NCBI GenBank assembly: GCA_963575745.1
Contig: CAUYUJ010020758.1
Coordinates: forward strand, 1-64,000
Source of the DNA: Prorocentrum cordatum
Lineage: Eukaryota > Sar > Dinophyceae > Prorocentrales > Prorocentraceae
Direction of reading: 5' to 3'
DNA: 64,000 nt
Under the pieces are notes generated by a model. That model had not been told where the DNA came from. It saw nothing but the letters and a program-made list of their open reading frames with translations, and searched no databases. Shown here in pieces: positions 1 through 11,096 of the stretch (its first letter is position 1; every line of letters starts with the position of its first letter). A program made the position numbers and the translations under genes.

Positions 1-138
1 CCTCGCGGAGGTCGGCGCGGAGCCGGTGCCTGGCAAGGCAGGGCCCGAGGGGGTGCAGCACCTGTGCATCGACGGGGCTTTCGTGTGCCCCGCCGCGTCG
101 CCGCTTCTCGCAGGAGGAACCCAGACCTCCTCGCGTTG

Positions 139-642
139 TGGAAAGATCGCGACGGGAGGTTTCTCGTGGTTCTCGGCCTCCAGGGGCCCTTCTCGGCCTT
201 CGGGACCGTCAAAGAACAGCAGACCTTTGGGGATCGACGTTGTGAAAGAATCACGACGTCGGGGGTCTGGGAACACAAACAAGTCCAGGGGCCCTCGCCA
301 TTTGTCATTGATTTTGTCCTTGATTTTGTCATTGATTTTGTGGCTCTCCCTCCCCCTTCCCTCCCTCTTCATCCTCCTCCTCCTCCCCCTCCTCTTCCCC
401 CTGCTGCGTAAGAGGTACATTCGAGAGTAGGTGTGCCGCCTTTTCCGCAAAGCGGTGAGAAGAGGCTGGCAGTGTTCACCTTCGCCCACCCGCTCCGGCG
501 TAGGGTTTGTCTGTCAGGGGCCCTCGCCAGGCCCCAGGGCTGTCAGGAATAATCGGGTCTGGATGGAAAGCTGGTCCCGGGTAAGGGGTCCAGGGGTTTG
601 GAGGTCCAGGTTGTGACCAAGTCACGACGTCGGAGTTCTGGG
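139..642 (+). repeat. Dispersed repeat family B, two copies
   Basis: Two degenerate copies (about 139-268 and 505-642) of a GC-rich repeat found some 20 times in the window. A typical copy reads: an ATCACGACG(G/T) block, a 'TTTTCGGCCTC..GGGGCCCTCGCC' segment, 'CGGGACCGTCA', a 'GATGAAAAGCCGGTCCTGG' segment, 'GGAAGTGGTCCAGACC', and often 'CATCGAAAAATTGGAGC' before 'GGATGTCTGGG'. No conserved reading frame runs through the copies. Between them, 300-345 holds four imperfect 12-bp units around ATTGATTTTGTC. I see no gene in 1-640. Confidence 0.6.
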
Positions 643-649
643 ACCAGCC

Positions 650-1279
650 GCTTCGCTAGTCTCTCGTCGATCGCCGCCGATTGCCAATCTTCGTTGTTCG
701 ACGCCGATCTCTCGTTGTTGATCGACGTCACCGTCGTCATCGTCGTCGTCGATGGAGTCGTCGATCGTCGTTGTCGTCGATCGTTGTCCTGGTCGTTGTC
801 GCCGTCGCGATCGTCGTTGATTGTCGAAAATTCAGCCCCCAGACCGCTCCTGAAGTCCATTTTGACCAGAGTTTCGACGGGGATCCAGCCGTGGCGACGG
901 GGAGCCGCCATGAGGCCCAGGGAGCCAGCAGACAAAACTACAGAAACCTCGATCCTCGAAGCCTCGATCCTCCAGCCTCGATCCTCGCACCTACTTGTCG
1001 TCGTCGCCGTCGTCGCCCGACCAAAGCCAGCTCAAGATCGTTCCCACAGGGCCCCTCCTGGGATCCACCCTGGCCAGCTCTTCCACCCCGGATCGATGTC
1101 TGACGGGCCTGGGGCCCGGAGCGGGCCCCAGACCTCTCCCGGGGTCCAGCGTGGCTTGCCAGCGTTTCGAGCTGCGGCAAGCCGTGGAGACGAGAACCTC
1201 CAGAATAGACCAAACGCCTCCGGAACGATGGCGTGATCATCGATCCTCGTCGTTGTCAAATGTCGAGCGTCGATCGTCG

Positions 1280-1339
<60 letters not shown>

Positions 1340-1600
1340 CGACCAAATGTTTTCAAAACATGTTGCCACAGCTTGAGAGCTGTTTGGTTCCATCGAGCCT
1401 CGGTTCCTTGCGTCGGCCGAGCGCGACCTGCGTCGTTGTCGTCGTCGTCGTCGACCATTGTCGTCGTCGACCATCGTCGTCGACGTCGTCGTCGCCGTCT
1501 GGCAAAAATCTGTTCAAAAATGTTGCCGCAGCTTGAGAACTGCATGGTTCCATCGAGCCTCGGTTGCTTGCCTCGGCCGAGCCCGACCTGCGTCCCGGTT
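650..1600. repeat. GTC-rich simple sequence with an embedded ~95-bp duplication
   Basis: GTC/GTCGAT-rich low-complexity DNA includes a pure (GTC)n run at about 1277-1339 and interrupted GTC at 1433-1500. Two copies of a ~95-bp non-simple sequence (about 1341-1432 and 1502-1595) begin near TGTTTTCAAAACATGTTGCC and pass through GGTTCCATCGAGCCTCGGTT. The GTC tract between them makes a composite tandem unit of roughly 165 bp. Open frames here come from the triplet repeat and are not genes. Confidence 0.7.
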
Positions 1601-1639
1601 CGGCTGAACCCTCCTGGGCGCCCAGCCCCTTCGAGCGGG

Positions 1640-1938
1640 CGGGCAGCGGATGAGGCCCGCTTGCTGGAGCGATCCTTGCGGCACCTGGCCATCTCCGAAG
1701 CCACAGGGGGCCTCGCAGAAGGCCAGAGGGCCTCTGAGAAGCCCCCGCCGCCGCCTTTTGAGAGCCAGCCCCCGCTCATCTCCCTCCCCCCATCGGCGCG
1801 CCGCCGAACTCTGGCGTGAAGGAGTCCAGGGTCCCCGAGGAGCGGGGTCCTAATCAGGAGGAGGAGGAGGAGGAGGAGGAGGAGGAGGAGGAGGAGGAGG
1901 TGGAGGAGGAGGAGGAGGAGGAGGGGGGGGGGAGGAGG
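1640..1938. repeat. Dispersed repeat family E copy followed by (GGA)n
   Basis: 1681-1812 resembles 45520-45665 (+) and, in reverse, 29490-29610. Shared features are a GAAGGCC.GAGGGC(C/T)TCTGA segment, a CCGCCGCC stretch and a downstream GCGCGCCGCCGA. A GGA/GAG microsatellite follows at 1856-1938. Confidence 0.5.
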
Positions 1939-2480
1939 TCGTGAAAAAATCACGGCGGACGGCTTGTCTCGCGATGTTCGGCCTCGAGGGTATCCCCGCC
2001 AGGCCCCCGGGGACCGTCAGACGCGACTCTGGATGAAGAGCCGGTCCTGGGGACGGGGTCGAGACCCCTGTGGGGGCGATAGGTCGTGTGCAAATCATGA
2101 CGTTGGGGGTCTGGGTCCGCCTTCCCCCCCGGGGGGCGCGCCGCCGAGAGGTACTACGGCGTCGGCAGGTTCGAGGACGACCGCGGCCTCTTCGAGGCGA
2201 GGGGTGCGGGACAGGGCGCGCGCCGCCGTGGATCGATTCTGCATGGGCGCTCCCTGCGACATCACCGGTCTGATGTCTGGCCAGCCTTCCTTTCCGCGCC
2301 TCCTCGCGTGGCGACAGGAATAATAACGACGGAAGTTTTGTGGCCGATTTCGGCCTCCTGGGCCCAGCAAGGTTCCCGGGGCCGTCACAACCGACGTGGA
2401 TGAAAAGCCAGTCCCCAGGAAGGGATCGAGACGGGGCCCACAATGCAGCAACAGAAACACGGCGTCGAAGGTCTGGGGCA
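1939..2480 (+). repeat. Dispersed repeat family B, two copies
   Basis: Degenerate copies at about 1939-2115 and 2318-2480, each with the TCACGACG-like start, a 'TTCGGCCTC' segment, 'ACCGTCA/GCCGTCA', and a 'GATGAA(A/G)AGCC(A/G)GTCC' segment. The first ends in GGGGGTCTGGG. No gene is supported here. Confidence 0.55.
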
Positions 2481-2582
2481 CCCCAGTGTGGCGCGACAGG
2501 CCATTTTTGAGACACGATACTCATCTGATGCGCGATGTGGTTGCCGTGGTGATACTGATGTGATAATGCATGGCGCAATTTG

Positions 2583-2750
2583 ACAGGAGCATCTGAGGTG
2601 GGTGCGGATGAGGCTGCGAAACAGGAGAATGACGACGAAGAGGATGCGGCAGTGGAGGACAGCGACGACGAGGCAGAGGAAGGGTGGCGCCGTGTGGGCG
2701 CGAAGGAAAGCCACCGCCATTGGGTCGAGACAGCCAGCGCTACCTGTGAA
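2583..2750 (+). other. Acidic exon-like island
   Basis: An open stretch in low-repeat DNA reads as a very acidic peptide (it contains DDEEDAAVEDSDDEAEEGW) followed by a mixed sequence ending near ETASATCEV. It lies directly upstream of, but in a different frame from, the epimerase-like exon at 2752. It could be an exon of a host gene or chance in purine-rich DNA. No start codon context or splice sites were assigned with confidence. Confidence 0.25.
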
Positions 2751-2751
2751 G

Positions 2752-2849
2752 TCTACTCCTCGGCCGGGAGGAGATCGAGGTGAAAGCCAGCGAGCCCCCG
2801 ACCATTCTGCAGAGCGCCTTCGCCAGCTCGCAGAAGAACGTCCTACGAG
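2752..2849 (+). CDS. Sugar-nucleotide 3,5-epimerase-like (RmlC) exon, first of three seen
   Basis: The exon translates as LLLGREEIEVK followed by ILQSAFASSQKNVLRG. RmlC family proteins (dTDP-4-dehydrorhamnose 3,5-epimerase, a cupin) have a conserved (S)xxxx(K)xVLRGLH motif here. The frame has a stop (TGA) at 2747-2749, so the exon must begin after it; an AG at 2750-2751 gives a possible acceptor. The exon would end at CGAG (2849) with a GC donor (GCGCGC at 2850). The split codon G|GG joins exactly to the exon at 10511, giving VLRG-IHCSPYGK. GC donors are accepted in dinoflagellate introns. Upstream exons were not found. The call rests on short motifs read by eye. Confidence 0.55.
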
Positions 2850-2905
2850 GCGCGCACCCGCCCACTCCCGCCCGTGCCGTTCCACACGTGGGGCCGAAGG
2901 GACGC

Positions 2906-2914
2906 GCGGGAGGA

Positions 2915-2945
<31 letters not shown>

Positions 2946-3145
2946 GAGGAGGAGGAAGAGAAGGAGGACGAGGAGGACGAGGAGGACGAGGAGGAGGACG
3001 AGGAGGACGAGGAGGACGAGGAGGACGAGGAGGAGGAGGACGAGGAGGACGAGGAGGACGAGGAGGAGGAGGACGAGGAGGAGGAGGAGGAGGAGGAGGA
3101 GGAGAAGGAGGACCAGGAGGATGAGGAGGAGGAGGAAGACCGACC
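2906..3145. repeat. GGA/GAC microsatellite
   Basis: About 240 bp of GGA with interspersed GAC and GAG triplets just inside the putative first epimerase-gene intron. All six frames are open because there are almost no stop triplets. Confidence 0.9.
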
Positions 3146-3269
3146 CTCCTCAGCGGGGTTTCTCCCCCCTTCCCTGCCCCTCGCACTCCAACCTGCCCCT
3201 TCCTCCGTTTGAACCCCCCGATCATATCGGAAGCGGCATCCTTCCCGTCTCTTTCCCTCCGCCTGCATC

Positions 3270-3395
3270 ATGCCGCCCCGCTGGCATGAGCGTGAGGGCG
3301 CGAAAACAGTGCAGGACATCTACCGTCGGTCGCCCTCTGACGTGCAGCTCGAGGAAGCTCATCGCCACAGCAGCGGTTCACAGTATGTACTGGGG
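3270..3395 (+). other. Exon-like island, unidentified
   Basis: An ATG at 3270 opens a frame with ordinary amino-acid composition (MPPRWHEREGAKTVQDIY, then RRSPSDVQLEEAHRHSSGSQ) between a purine repeat and a C run. The frame continues to a stop at 3467, but composition changes after about 3395. It might be a small exon. No family is recognised. Confidence 0.2.
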
Positions 3396-3519
3396 ATCAT
3401 TTTTTTACTTGCCCAAGGGATAACACGTGTTACCCCCCCCCCCCCCCGCTGCCTCCCCCCTTCGTAACGTTAACGCCCGCGCCCGGTCCAGCGCGCGATC
3501 CCAGGCAGCCCAGGGCCTA

Positions 3520-5041
3520 TGGTGCACGCGGGCATTATTATTGCCGCGGTGCGCGCGGGCGTGCACTATGGTGTACGCAGGTACTGCGGTGTACACGACA
3601 CGGGCGCTGTGGCGCACACATCTGTCGTTGCAGCAGCAGCTGTGGTGTACACAGGCATAGTGGGTGTACGCAAACATTGCGGTGTACACATCATAAGCCG
3701 TGTGGTGTACACAGGCGCCGTGATGTACACAATCGTTGTAGTGCGCAAAATCGGTATGATGTAAGCGTGCGTTGTGGGCTATTGTTTGCCCACGCATCTC
3801 TTCCTACTTCTTCCTCCTCCTCCTTCCTCTTCATGTTCGTTCACCTCGTCGTCGTCCTCTTTGCGGTTACAGGACGCGGGCATTGTGGTGTACACAAGCA
3901 TTGTGGTACACACAAGCCTTGTGGTGCACACAGGTGTTGTGTCTCACATTCGCTGTGGGCTCAAAATGTCCAAGCGTTCCTCGGGCCAGAAAAACCAAGA
4001 ATCACAATCAGATCACATGTTGAATACGATGCATTCGGGCCCCCAACCATTTCCCGGACCTTGGCTCCGTCGGGGTCCTAAGCTGCCTCGATATGCCCAT
4101 TTTGAAGCGCAACACGTGCCGTGTTCAAAACGGCCGTGTCAACACGCTGCGTGTTGGCTTGGCACGTGTTGGGCCAAGTTTGGGCGAATGTATCGCGCCA
4201 GACGTACGCTTTCAATCTGCGTGTTGAGCTCCGTGTCAATACGCAACGTGGTGCGTGTTGCGTATCGCGGCAGCTAGGTCGGGGTCGTAGAGGTGTACAC
4301 AAGCTTTGTGGTAAACGCAGGCAGTGTGGTGCACCTGGAGGGGTGCTGAAACAGCAGCTGTGGTATAAATAATCGCAGGCGTTGCGGTGCAGACGGCTGC
4401 TGTGGTGTACGCAGGCATTGCGGTGTATGTAGGCGTTCTCATGCAGACAAGTCTGGTTGCCATCATGGTGTGCATTTTGGCATGCTCTTGGAAAAAGAGC
4501 GGGGGCCCCGAGCTGTCGACCCCATCGTGGAGTTCGGTTTGCTCCTGCTGCTCCTCCTGCTGGTGCTGCTGCTCCTCCTGCTTCTCCTTCGTGTATTTCC
4601 TCGGCTGACGCCGCTTCGCGCGCCCCCAAGCCACGTGGTGTTCACGGGCGCTGTGGTGCGCGCAGTTGTCATGACGTGCGCAGTCGCTATGGCGTACACA
4701 GGCGTTGTGGGCCCAACATATCCGCGCGTTCCCTGGGCCAGAAAACAAATGCCCACCATCATTCAAGATATTGAATGTGATACGTTCGGGCACCTGGAAA
4801 TTTTCTGGAGTTTGGCTCCGTCGGTACCTTCAGGTGTACACAAGGTTTGTGGTGTACGCAGGCACTGGTGCACAGGGGGTACTGAAACAGTGTGATGTAC
4901 AAAGACGCTGTGGTGCACACTGCTGTTATGGGGGATACAGTCGCCATGGTGCACACACACATACCATGTCTGTAGCAGTCCTAGTGCACAAGGGCTACGT
5001 GGTGTACACAACCCGTGTGGTGTGCACAGGCACTGAGCTTG

Positions 5042-5042
<1 letters not shown>
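3520..5042. repeat. Composite tandem repeat with GTGTACAC-type units
   Basis: Degenerate ~21-bp units around GTGGTGTACACAGGC occur at 3520-3775, 3870-3955, 4290-4465, 4635-4710 and 4835-5040. Interposed are two copies of a ~125-bp unique block (3959-4083 and 4709-4830; shared GGGCCAGAAAA and TTGGCTCCGTCGG). The larger unit is therefore about 750 bp, present twice. 4110-4260 is a variant rich in ACACGTGT and CGTGTTG. The array is bracketed by GGTAACACGCGTTACC-like palindromes near 3422 and 5140. No coding call is supported. Confidence 0.7.
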
Positions 5043-5081
<39 letters not shown>

Positions 5082-5083
5082 TA
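5043..5083. repeat. (GAC)n microsatellite
   Basis: Pure GAC triplets at the right edge of the composite repeat. Confidence 0.9.
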
Positions 5084-5199
5084 GGCAGCGCGCCTCGGGG
5101 GGTGCGCGCCGCAGCCTCCCCCCCCGCCCCCCCTTCCCAGGGTAACACGCGTTACCCCCCAGGAATTTTAAAAAGTTGTCTTCCTGACGGTATGAAGAG

Positions 5200-6650
5200 C
5201 GAGAGAACGTGATAACGCTCCATGATTAGCCAGCACGTACGGTAGGTTCGTGTCGTGCCGACGCGGCTGCGACCGCAGCGCGCGCGTTCAAGGTGGAACG
5301 CCGCCAGAGGCCCAGAACCGGCCAACACAGAAGGATCCGGCGATCGACAAGCCGCCGATCGTTGAAGGTGGAGCGCCGGGGCCGTCACGACACGAACTTG
5401 CCGCAACATCCGATGCAACGCGGGGCCCGCGGGGCCGATAGGCGGACCATCGACGGCGCGGCGGGCCCCTTGTGCCACCAGAGATCGCAAAGCTGGAACT
5501 CGAGCGGGCGTTTCGGGGCTCCGGCGCTCCACCTCGGTGGCGTCTTCCTCCTCCTCCTCCTCCTCATCTTCCTTCTCCTCCTTTTTGCGTTGGTCGAACC
5601 TGATGCGTCAGCATTTGGCGTTCTCTCCTCCTCCTCCTCCTCCTCCTCTTCTTCCGCCTGCTGAGCTCCCTCATTCCGATTGTGCAAAACACGATAGGGG
5701 TCTTTGGGGGCTTCCAGGTCCGCCACGGCATGCGTCCGCGGAGAGAGGAACAAGCAGCGCAATGGGAGGGGAGGGGTGAGAGGGGTAGGATGTCAGATAT
5801 GTCGCGAGCGCACCTAGCTCCCCCCCTCACCTTCTCGCCTCCTCCCGTCCCGTGCCCTGCTTCCCCTTCATTCTCCCTCCGGCGTCCGCATCTCCGCCCT
5901 TCCCCGCTCCTTTGCCATCCTGTCTCGGCTCCTCTTCCCAGGGTCCATTCCAATCCGACCGATCCTAGTTCGATATCAATTCCTTCTGTCTCGATCCGAT
6001 TCGATTCTGATATTCAGACATTCAGACGATCCGATGCGGTCCCATGGTTGTGCGGCGCTGTTGTGCATCCTTGCGCGGCCAGTCCGACTTGTTTTCGACC
6101 CCGGGCCTCGATGAAGCGCGATCCGACGCACGTCTCGATAAGTTCCGATCTCCCGATTCGATGCTGGTTGATCTTGCCCCTTCCCCCGCCACGGCACTTC
6201 CCTCTCCCCCCTTTGCCGCAACTCCTGGGAGGTTTGATTCAGCATCGGCGCTGGTATATATGTGGCCGTCAAGTCAAGTCAAGTCCGGTCGAGGAGCCCG
6301 CGGAGGCTCCTCGCTCCGAAAGCGGAGACGGAGGGCGTGAGACAACCAGTACGGCAATGAAACGCGCATGCAAGAGAAGTGGCTGATATAAAAGTCTGCT
6401 AACATTGTGTCGTACATCAGGCGCGCCACCACACATGATTGGGGAATGAATTCTCCAATCGCTGCCAAAGGAAACGCTGTTGGCTGCGGACGATATCCGA
6501 TATCCACAAGACTCGTGCCGCGCTCGTGTTGCAGAAACGCATCACATCATCTGTCCTTCGACGCCGCGGCCGACCGCGACGTCGGGGGCCAGCTGGGCGC
6601 CAGCGTAAAACTTGCGCGGCCCATTCTTGCGACTCGCCGGTGGCAAGTCG
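5200..6650. other. Mostly unassigned sequence
   Basis: Interrupted TCC tracts occur at 5540-5660 and pyrimidine-rich sequence at 5820-5960. 5960-6060 carries TTCGAT/GATCCGAT-like short repeats. Open frames of 60-230 codons exist but have no recognisable motif and overlap each other on both strands. I see no supported gene. Confidence 0.4.
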
Positions 6651-6659
6651 TACCAGGAG

Positions 6660-8890
6660 GCGTCACATTGAACGGTCCATCACGATGAGCCAGTCTGACA
6701 CGGGGAAAACTTGCAAAGCAATGCGTACTTTTTGCTTGCATCGTCGCCCCTCGTCTTCCCAACTCTCGACGGGAAGCTTGCTGAGACGCACTAGCCGACG
6801 GAGCATTTCTGAACAAGTAGATGCAATCCTATACCTATGCTGTGCTGCCGTGGCGGACGTTGAGAGACCGTAGACAGCAGTGGGCGCAACCACCGTGTCG
6901 AAAAGCTTCATGCGAAGGCACAAAGATATAGCTTAATTCAGAAGTATTACTTTCTGGGAATCAAATTTCTCTCATGTGCACTCCATGCGATAGTTGACAC
7001 TGCACTCTGATCTGCACCGCAAATCGCCCCCGAATGTCTTGCCGAGATACTTGTGGAACGGCTGGGACGTTATGACAGGCAATAGGCAGCCGGCAAACTG
7101 CAAAACGAGAGGCTCGTCGACGTTGGAAACAGCAACATCGTTAGTGAACATCCACGTTTTGTCAGCATCTAGTCAAAGGCCGCACGCTGACAAGTCTTCC
7201 GAAAGGCTGTCAAACATGCGAGTAACATCTGCGGTGGAACAAGCATAACATGTCTTTCGCGTGCTGCATGTTGCTATGCAAATCGACGCCTCCAACGTCG
7301 AAGCCACACTGCTGCGCTCGCACTCTGAACCTTAGAACTGAATGCTCTAAGCCGGCGTTGAAGAGCAACGCTGACAAAACGTCCCCTCGTTCGGCGCCAC
7401 GAGTAAATGTCAAACGCTGTGCTGCCGTTGACGCTCCCTCATTGGGAACTGGAGATGTCTGATAAACGCCGCACGCCGTCTGCGTGAACCCCCTGCTCCG
7501 ACAATGCCTGGAATGCATGTGATGTTCCAGCCTGTCAAAAGCTTTAGGCAGGTCAATGCTAACGATCTATCGTGGGAGCTGCCACTCCCTAGCTTTCGTG
7601 CAGACATCCCCCCAAACGATAAAAGCGTCGTGCTCGGAACGGCCCAGGCGAAATCTTACCTTGTCATGCGACTGTTCTTTATCCAGATCAGGCTGCAAGC
7701 GTGTAAAGAGTAGGCGAGCAAATCACTGATACGTGATGCGTGAAATTGCTATAGATCGCCAAATTGTTTCACCTTGTCTGCTGCCCGTCTCCGGCAGCAT
7801 GATAAAACACGTTCCCTGCCAAGTGGAATTGATGCGGCCTGTGTTGAGCAACGAATTCAAGCACTCCAGGAGGCGTCTGCACAGAGCGCCACTACCGCAC
7901 GCAAACATTTCAACGATCATACCGCGTTTATCTGCGCATTTACCAAGCTTCATGTGTTTAAATGCTGACCGCAACTCTTGCATTTAAAACAGGGTGAGTT
8001 TACACGAGCCTCTGTTGGGATGTGCCGCTGCCCATTCGTCCATGGCATCGCCGCAGCCCGTAGAAAAAGCTGCTCGAGCCAAGCCTTAAACACATCACAA
8101 TCTAATGGACAAGGCTTGCCCTGCTGCGAAGAGAACATGTGCTCCCGAAGTCAATGTTTGACACCTTCAAACTTCAACAACTGCGAAACAGCACGTGCAT
8201 CACCGTATTCCCGCATGCGTTTACGGTGATCTCCAACAACGAGCTTGGACAATTTAGACCGTTCTTGTGGGTCACGTGTGCCGCGTCGCTTCCCACGCAC
8301 CAAACCGCGTCGTGCTGGCGCCCCTTCCGACGTCGAGAACTTGGGCCTAGATTGAACGTCCCATGCAACTCACGATGGTCAGATCCCATATCTACATTGT
8401 CACTTAGGTCGCAAGGCTGGCCATGAAAAGAAGCATCAAACAGTATCTAATCCACAACCCGCTTGGCACCGATCGAGCTTCAAAAAGTCCACGCATCAGG
8501 GGCATGTCGAAAATTGCCGGCCTTAAGGCCATTCTCAAAGCAAAGCGTTTGCAGTAGTTGCCCTCTTTCACCGATTTCAAACTGGGTTACCAGATATGCA
8601 TAATTTCCGGCGTCCCTCCTAGCAAAATCGACCTCCCGTTGTCAAACGCATAGAAGTCTATTAATCGTTGTGCGGATATCCCGCGTGTGGCATGTATACA
8701 AAGAGGAACGTTGAAGCAATGCCATTAATCTTCATATCTGTAGTCGAAAGCCATGCAAGTCCCCCAAGTCCCAAGTCCCGATGAGTCGTGTTGAATCCGG
8801 CTACATCCTGAGAGTAATTTGGCCCCGTTTGGCATAATGGTTTGTCAATCAGGTTTGATCGACATGAATCGTTTTTACGAAGACCTCCAT
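6660..8890 (-). pseudogene. Decayed compact LINE (APE endonuclease plus RT)
   Basis: Read on the minus strand, fragments occur in the correct order in shifting frames. The endonuclease is represented by TGPNY (about 8835), FLFVYMPHAGYPHND (about 8700) and GSDHRELHGTF, which matches the SDH motif (about 8380). RT pieces are GTCFIMLPETGS and WRSIAIS (7740-7820), motif A IDLPKAFDRLEH (about 7540), motif B RGAERGDVLSALLFN (about 7390), motif C as HAKD instead of FADD (about 7275), and the post-RT motif KLFDTVVAPTAVYGLST (about 6890). The spacing is that of short RTE/Jockey-like elements. Frameshifts, stops and the ruined motif C show it is dead. It is less GC-rich than its neighbours and unlike the SL-type LINEs here. 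Confidence 0.8.
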
Positions 8891-8899
8891 GGAGTTGCC

Positions 8900-9290
8900 T
8901 CCTAACCTCCCCCCTCCCCCCTTTACGTCCCTTCCCTTCAGGTCGTTCCCCCTTGACTCTGGATCCGCCGTACTCTGGGCGATTTCGCAAGAAGGGTGAC
9001 ATTTTCCAGCCTGTTGTTCAAGCTCCTTTGATGTCGCTTTCCGCCCTACTTTGCTGTCGCTGTGTCCGCCATACCTTTGCGGACATATCAGCCCTATGAT
9101 TCTGCGGCGGAAATTGCCGCCCTATTTTTTCGAATGTTGTGCATTTCCGAGATAATTTTCAATATCAGAATCGGCCACAGTATGGCAGATCCGAAGTCAG
9201 GGTCATGCAATGCTCCGCCAGCGGTGGCTCGTCCTCGCCAACCCTCCGCCCCCCCCCCAGGCTTCGCCCCCCTGCTCGTGCTCCTCCCTT
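8900..9290. other. Unassigned sequence
   Basis: Between the decayed LINE and the GAC array. No conserved motif, repeat or convincing exon was seen. Confidence 0.4.
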
Positions 9291-9296
9291 GGCCGC

Positions 9297-9575
<279 letters not shown>

Positions 9576-9767
9576 CGGAAGGCCGCCGAAGGTCGTCCGT
9601 CCGTGAGAGTCGGAGCGCGCGCGGCAGCGTAGTCGAGGGCCACGGCCCGCGCATGAGGGGCCCCGGCCGTCTTCTCCAGAGCGGCAGGGCACGCGTGGCA
9701 GACGTCTGGTGAGTCGTCGGGCTGCGCGAAGATAGCCCCCCCGAAGTGGTCCCAGCCCCAGACATGA

Positions 9768-10085
9768 TCGCGTCGTGAAAGAAATCAGGGCGGGAGGCTT
9801 TTGGCCGTTTTCGGCCCCGGGGGGCCCTCGCCGGGCCTCGGGAACGAGTGCCCCGAGTATAGTCCCAGCTGGCCTCGGCAGGCACCCCGGGACGGTCGCA
9901 ACAGCCCTACTCTGCGGCGCGGAGCGCCTCAGAGGCTCCGCCAGAGGCGGCGCCGGGGCGACGAGACCGTCCCGGCTTTCTCGGGGGGCCTGTGGAGGCC
10001 AGCTGGGACCAGTCGGGCGGCCTCTCGAGGCCAGCGGACTGTCTCGGGGGGCTGTCTGTGCGCAGCCCGAAGCCTTGCCATGACA
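9768..10085 (+). repeat. Family B copy and family D (GAGGCCAGCTGGGAC) repeat
   Basis: 9768-9870 is a family B fragment (GGCCGTTTTCGGCC, GGGCCCTCGCCGGGCCTCGGGA). 9960-10085 holds two units of a ~40-bp repeat containing GAGGCCAGCTGGGACCA and ends in GGGGGCTGTCTGTGCGCAGC. The same repeat builds the palindrome at 47729-47980. Confidence 0.65.
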
Positions 10086-10387
10086 GGCGCCGCGGCGAGA
10101 AGACGGTCCGACACATCTAGCCAAACTCTGCCACATAAGAGAACGAGGGAGGACCAGTATTGATCATAGAGTGGAGGGAGGAGAGGGGAGGGGGAAAAGG
10201 CAGCCGATCCATTTATCCAGGGATGTTATGCTATCAGTAGATCGCCGTCGTCATCCTCGACGTCGTCGTCATCTCCTGTTTCTCCTCTCTCTCCCTCCCT
10301 CCACCCCTCCTTCATGTCATCCTTGTCCCTCGTGATGCTGTTGCCGTTGCCGTCGGTACCTAAGACGGCGATGTCCCTCGTCATCTT

Positions 10388-10455
10388 CCTCCTCCTCCTC
10401 CTCCTCCTCCTCCTCCTCCTCCTCCTCCTCCTCCTCCTCCTCCTCCTCCCTCGCC
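10388..10455. repeat. (TCC)n microsatellite
   Basis: A pure TCC tract followed by pyrimidine-rich sequence to about 10493. It lies immediately upstream of the putative acceptor of the second epimerase-like exon and could act as its polypyrimidine tract. Confidence 0.9.
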
Positions 10456-10510
10456 GTCCTCCTCCCCCCTCCCTCTTCCCCCTCTCCCTCCCCTTCGGCG
10501 GCGAAGCCAG

Positions 10511-10598
10511 GGATACATTGCTCCCCGTACGGCAAGATTGTCGTCTGCCTCTCGGGCGAGATGTTCGATGCCCTGGTCGACCTGCGGCCAGACAGCAA
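10511..10598 (+). CDS. Sugar-nucleotide 3,5-epimerase-like (RmlC) exon, second of three seen
   Basis: After a pyrimidine-rich tract and the acceptor CCAG (10507-10510), the sequence translates as IHCSPYGKIVVCLSGEMFD, then ALVDLRPDS. This matches the RmlC core: the catalytic His of LRG(L/I)H, the Lys of (Q/Y)GK, then RGxVFDVxVDLRxxS of the cupin barrel. It joins in frame to the exon ending at 2849. The likely donor is GA at 10599-10600 (AA|GAGACG), so that AA+G makes Lys and the next exon (28067) continues TYMQW; nearby cuts are possible. Reading on past 10598 meets a stop at 10678 without family resemblance, which supports a splice. This is the strongest of the three exons. Confidence 0.65.
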
Positions 10599-10729
10599 GA
10601 GACGCGCACCCTTTTCCGAGCGCGACCGCTACGTTCGTATCAGCTCCCTCACGGCTCTCCGATCCAGCTGTTCCTAGTAAGAAGAAAAAGAAGAATAATA
10701 AGAAGAGGAGGTGGATAAAAGATGATGAT

Positions 10730-11096
10730 GAGGAGGAGGAGGAAGAGGAGGAGAAGGAGGACTAGGAGAGGGAGGAGGAGGAGGAGGCGGAATTGGAGCA
10801 GGAGGAGGAAGAGGAGGAGGGGGAAGAGGAGGAGGAGGAGGAGGAGGAAGAAGAGGAGGGAGGAGGAGGAGGAGGCGGAGGCGGAGGAGCAGGATGGGGG
10901 GGAGGAGGAGGAACAGGAGGAGGAGGAGAGCAGGAGGAGGAGGAATAGGCGGCGGAGGAAAAGGAGGAGGAAAGGAAGGAAGGAGGAGGAGGAGGAGGAG
11001 GAGGAGGAGGAGGAGGAGGAGGAGGAGGAGGAGGAGGAGGAGGAGGAGGAGGAGGAGGAGGCGGGGAGGAGGAGGAGGAGGAGGAGGAGGAGGAGT
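10730..11096. repeat. (GGA)n microsatellite, ~365 bp
   Basis: GGA/GAG triplets with interruptions, purest at 10980-11060. 11097-11345 beyond it is unassigned single-copy-looking sequence with overlapping short frames and no recognised motif. Confidence 0.95.
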
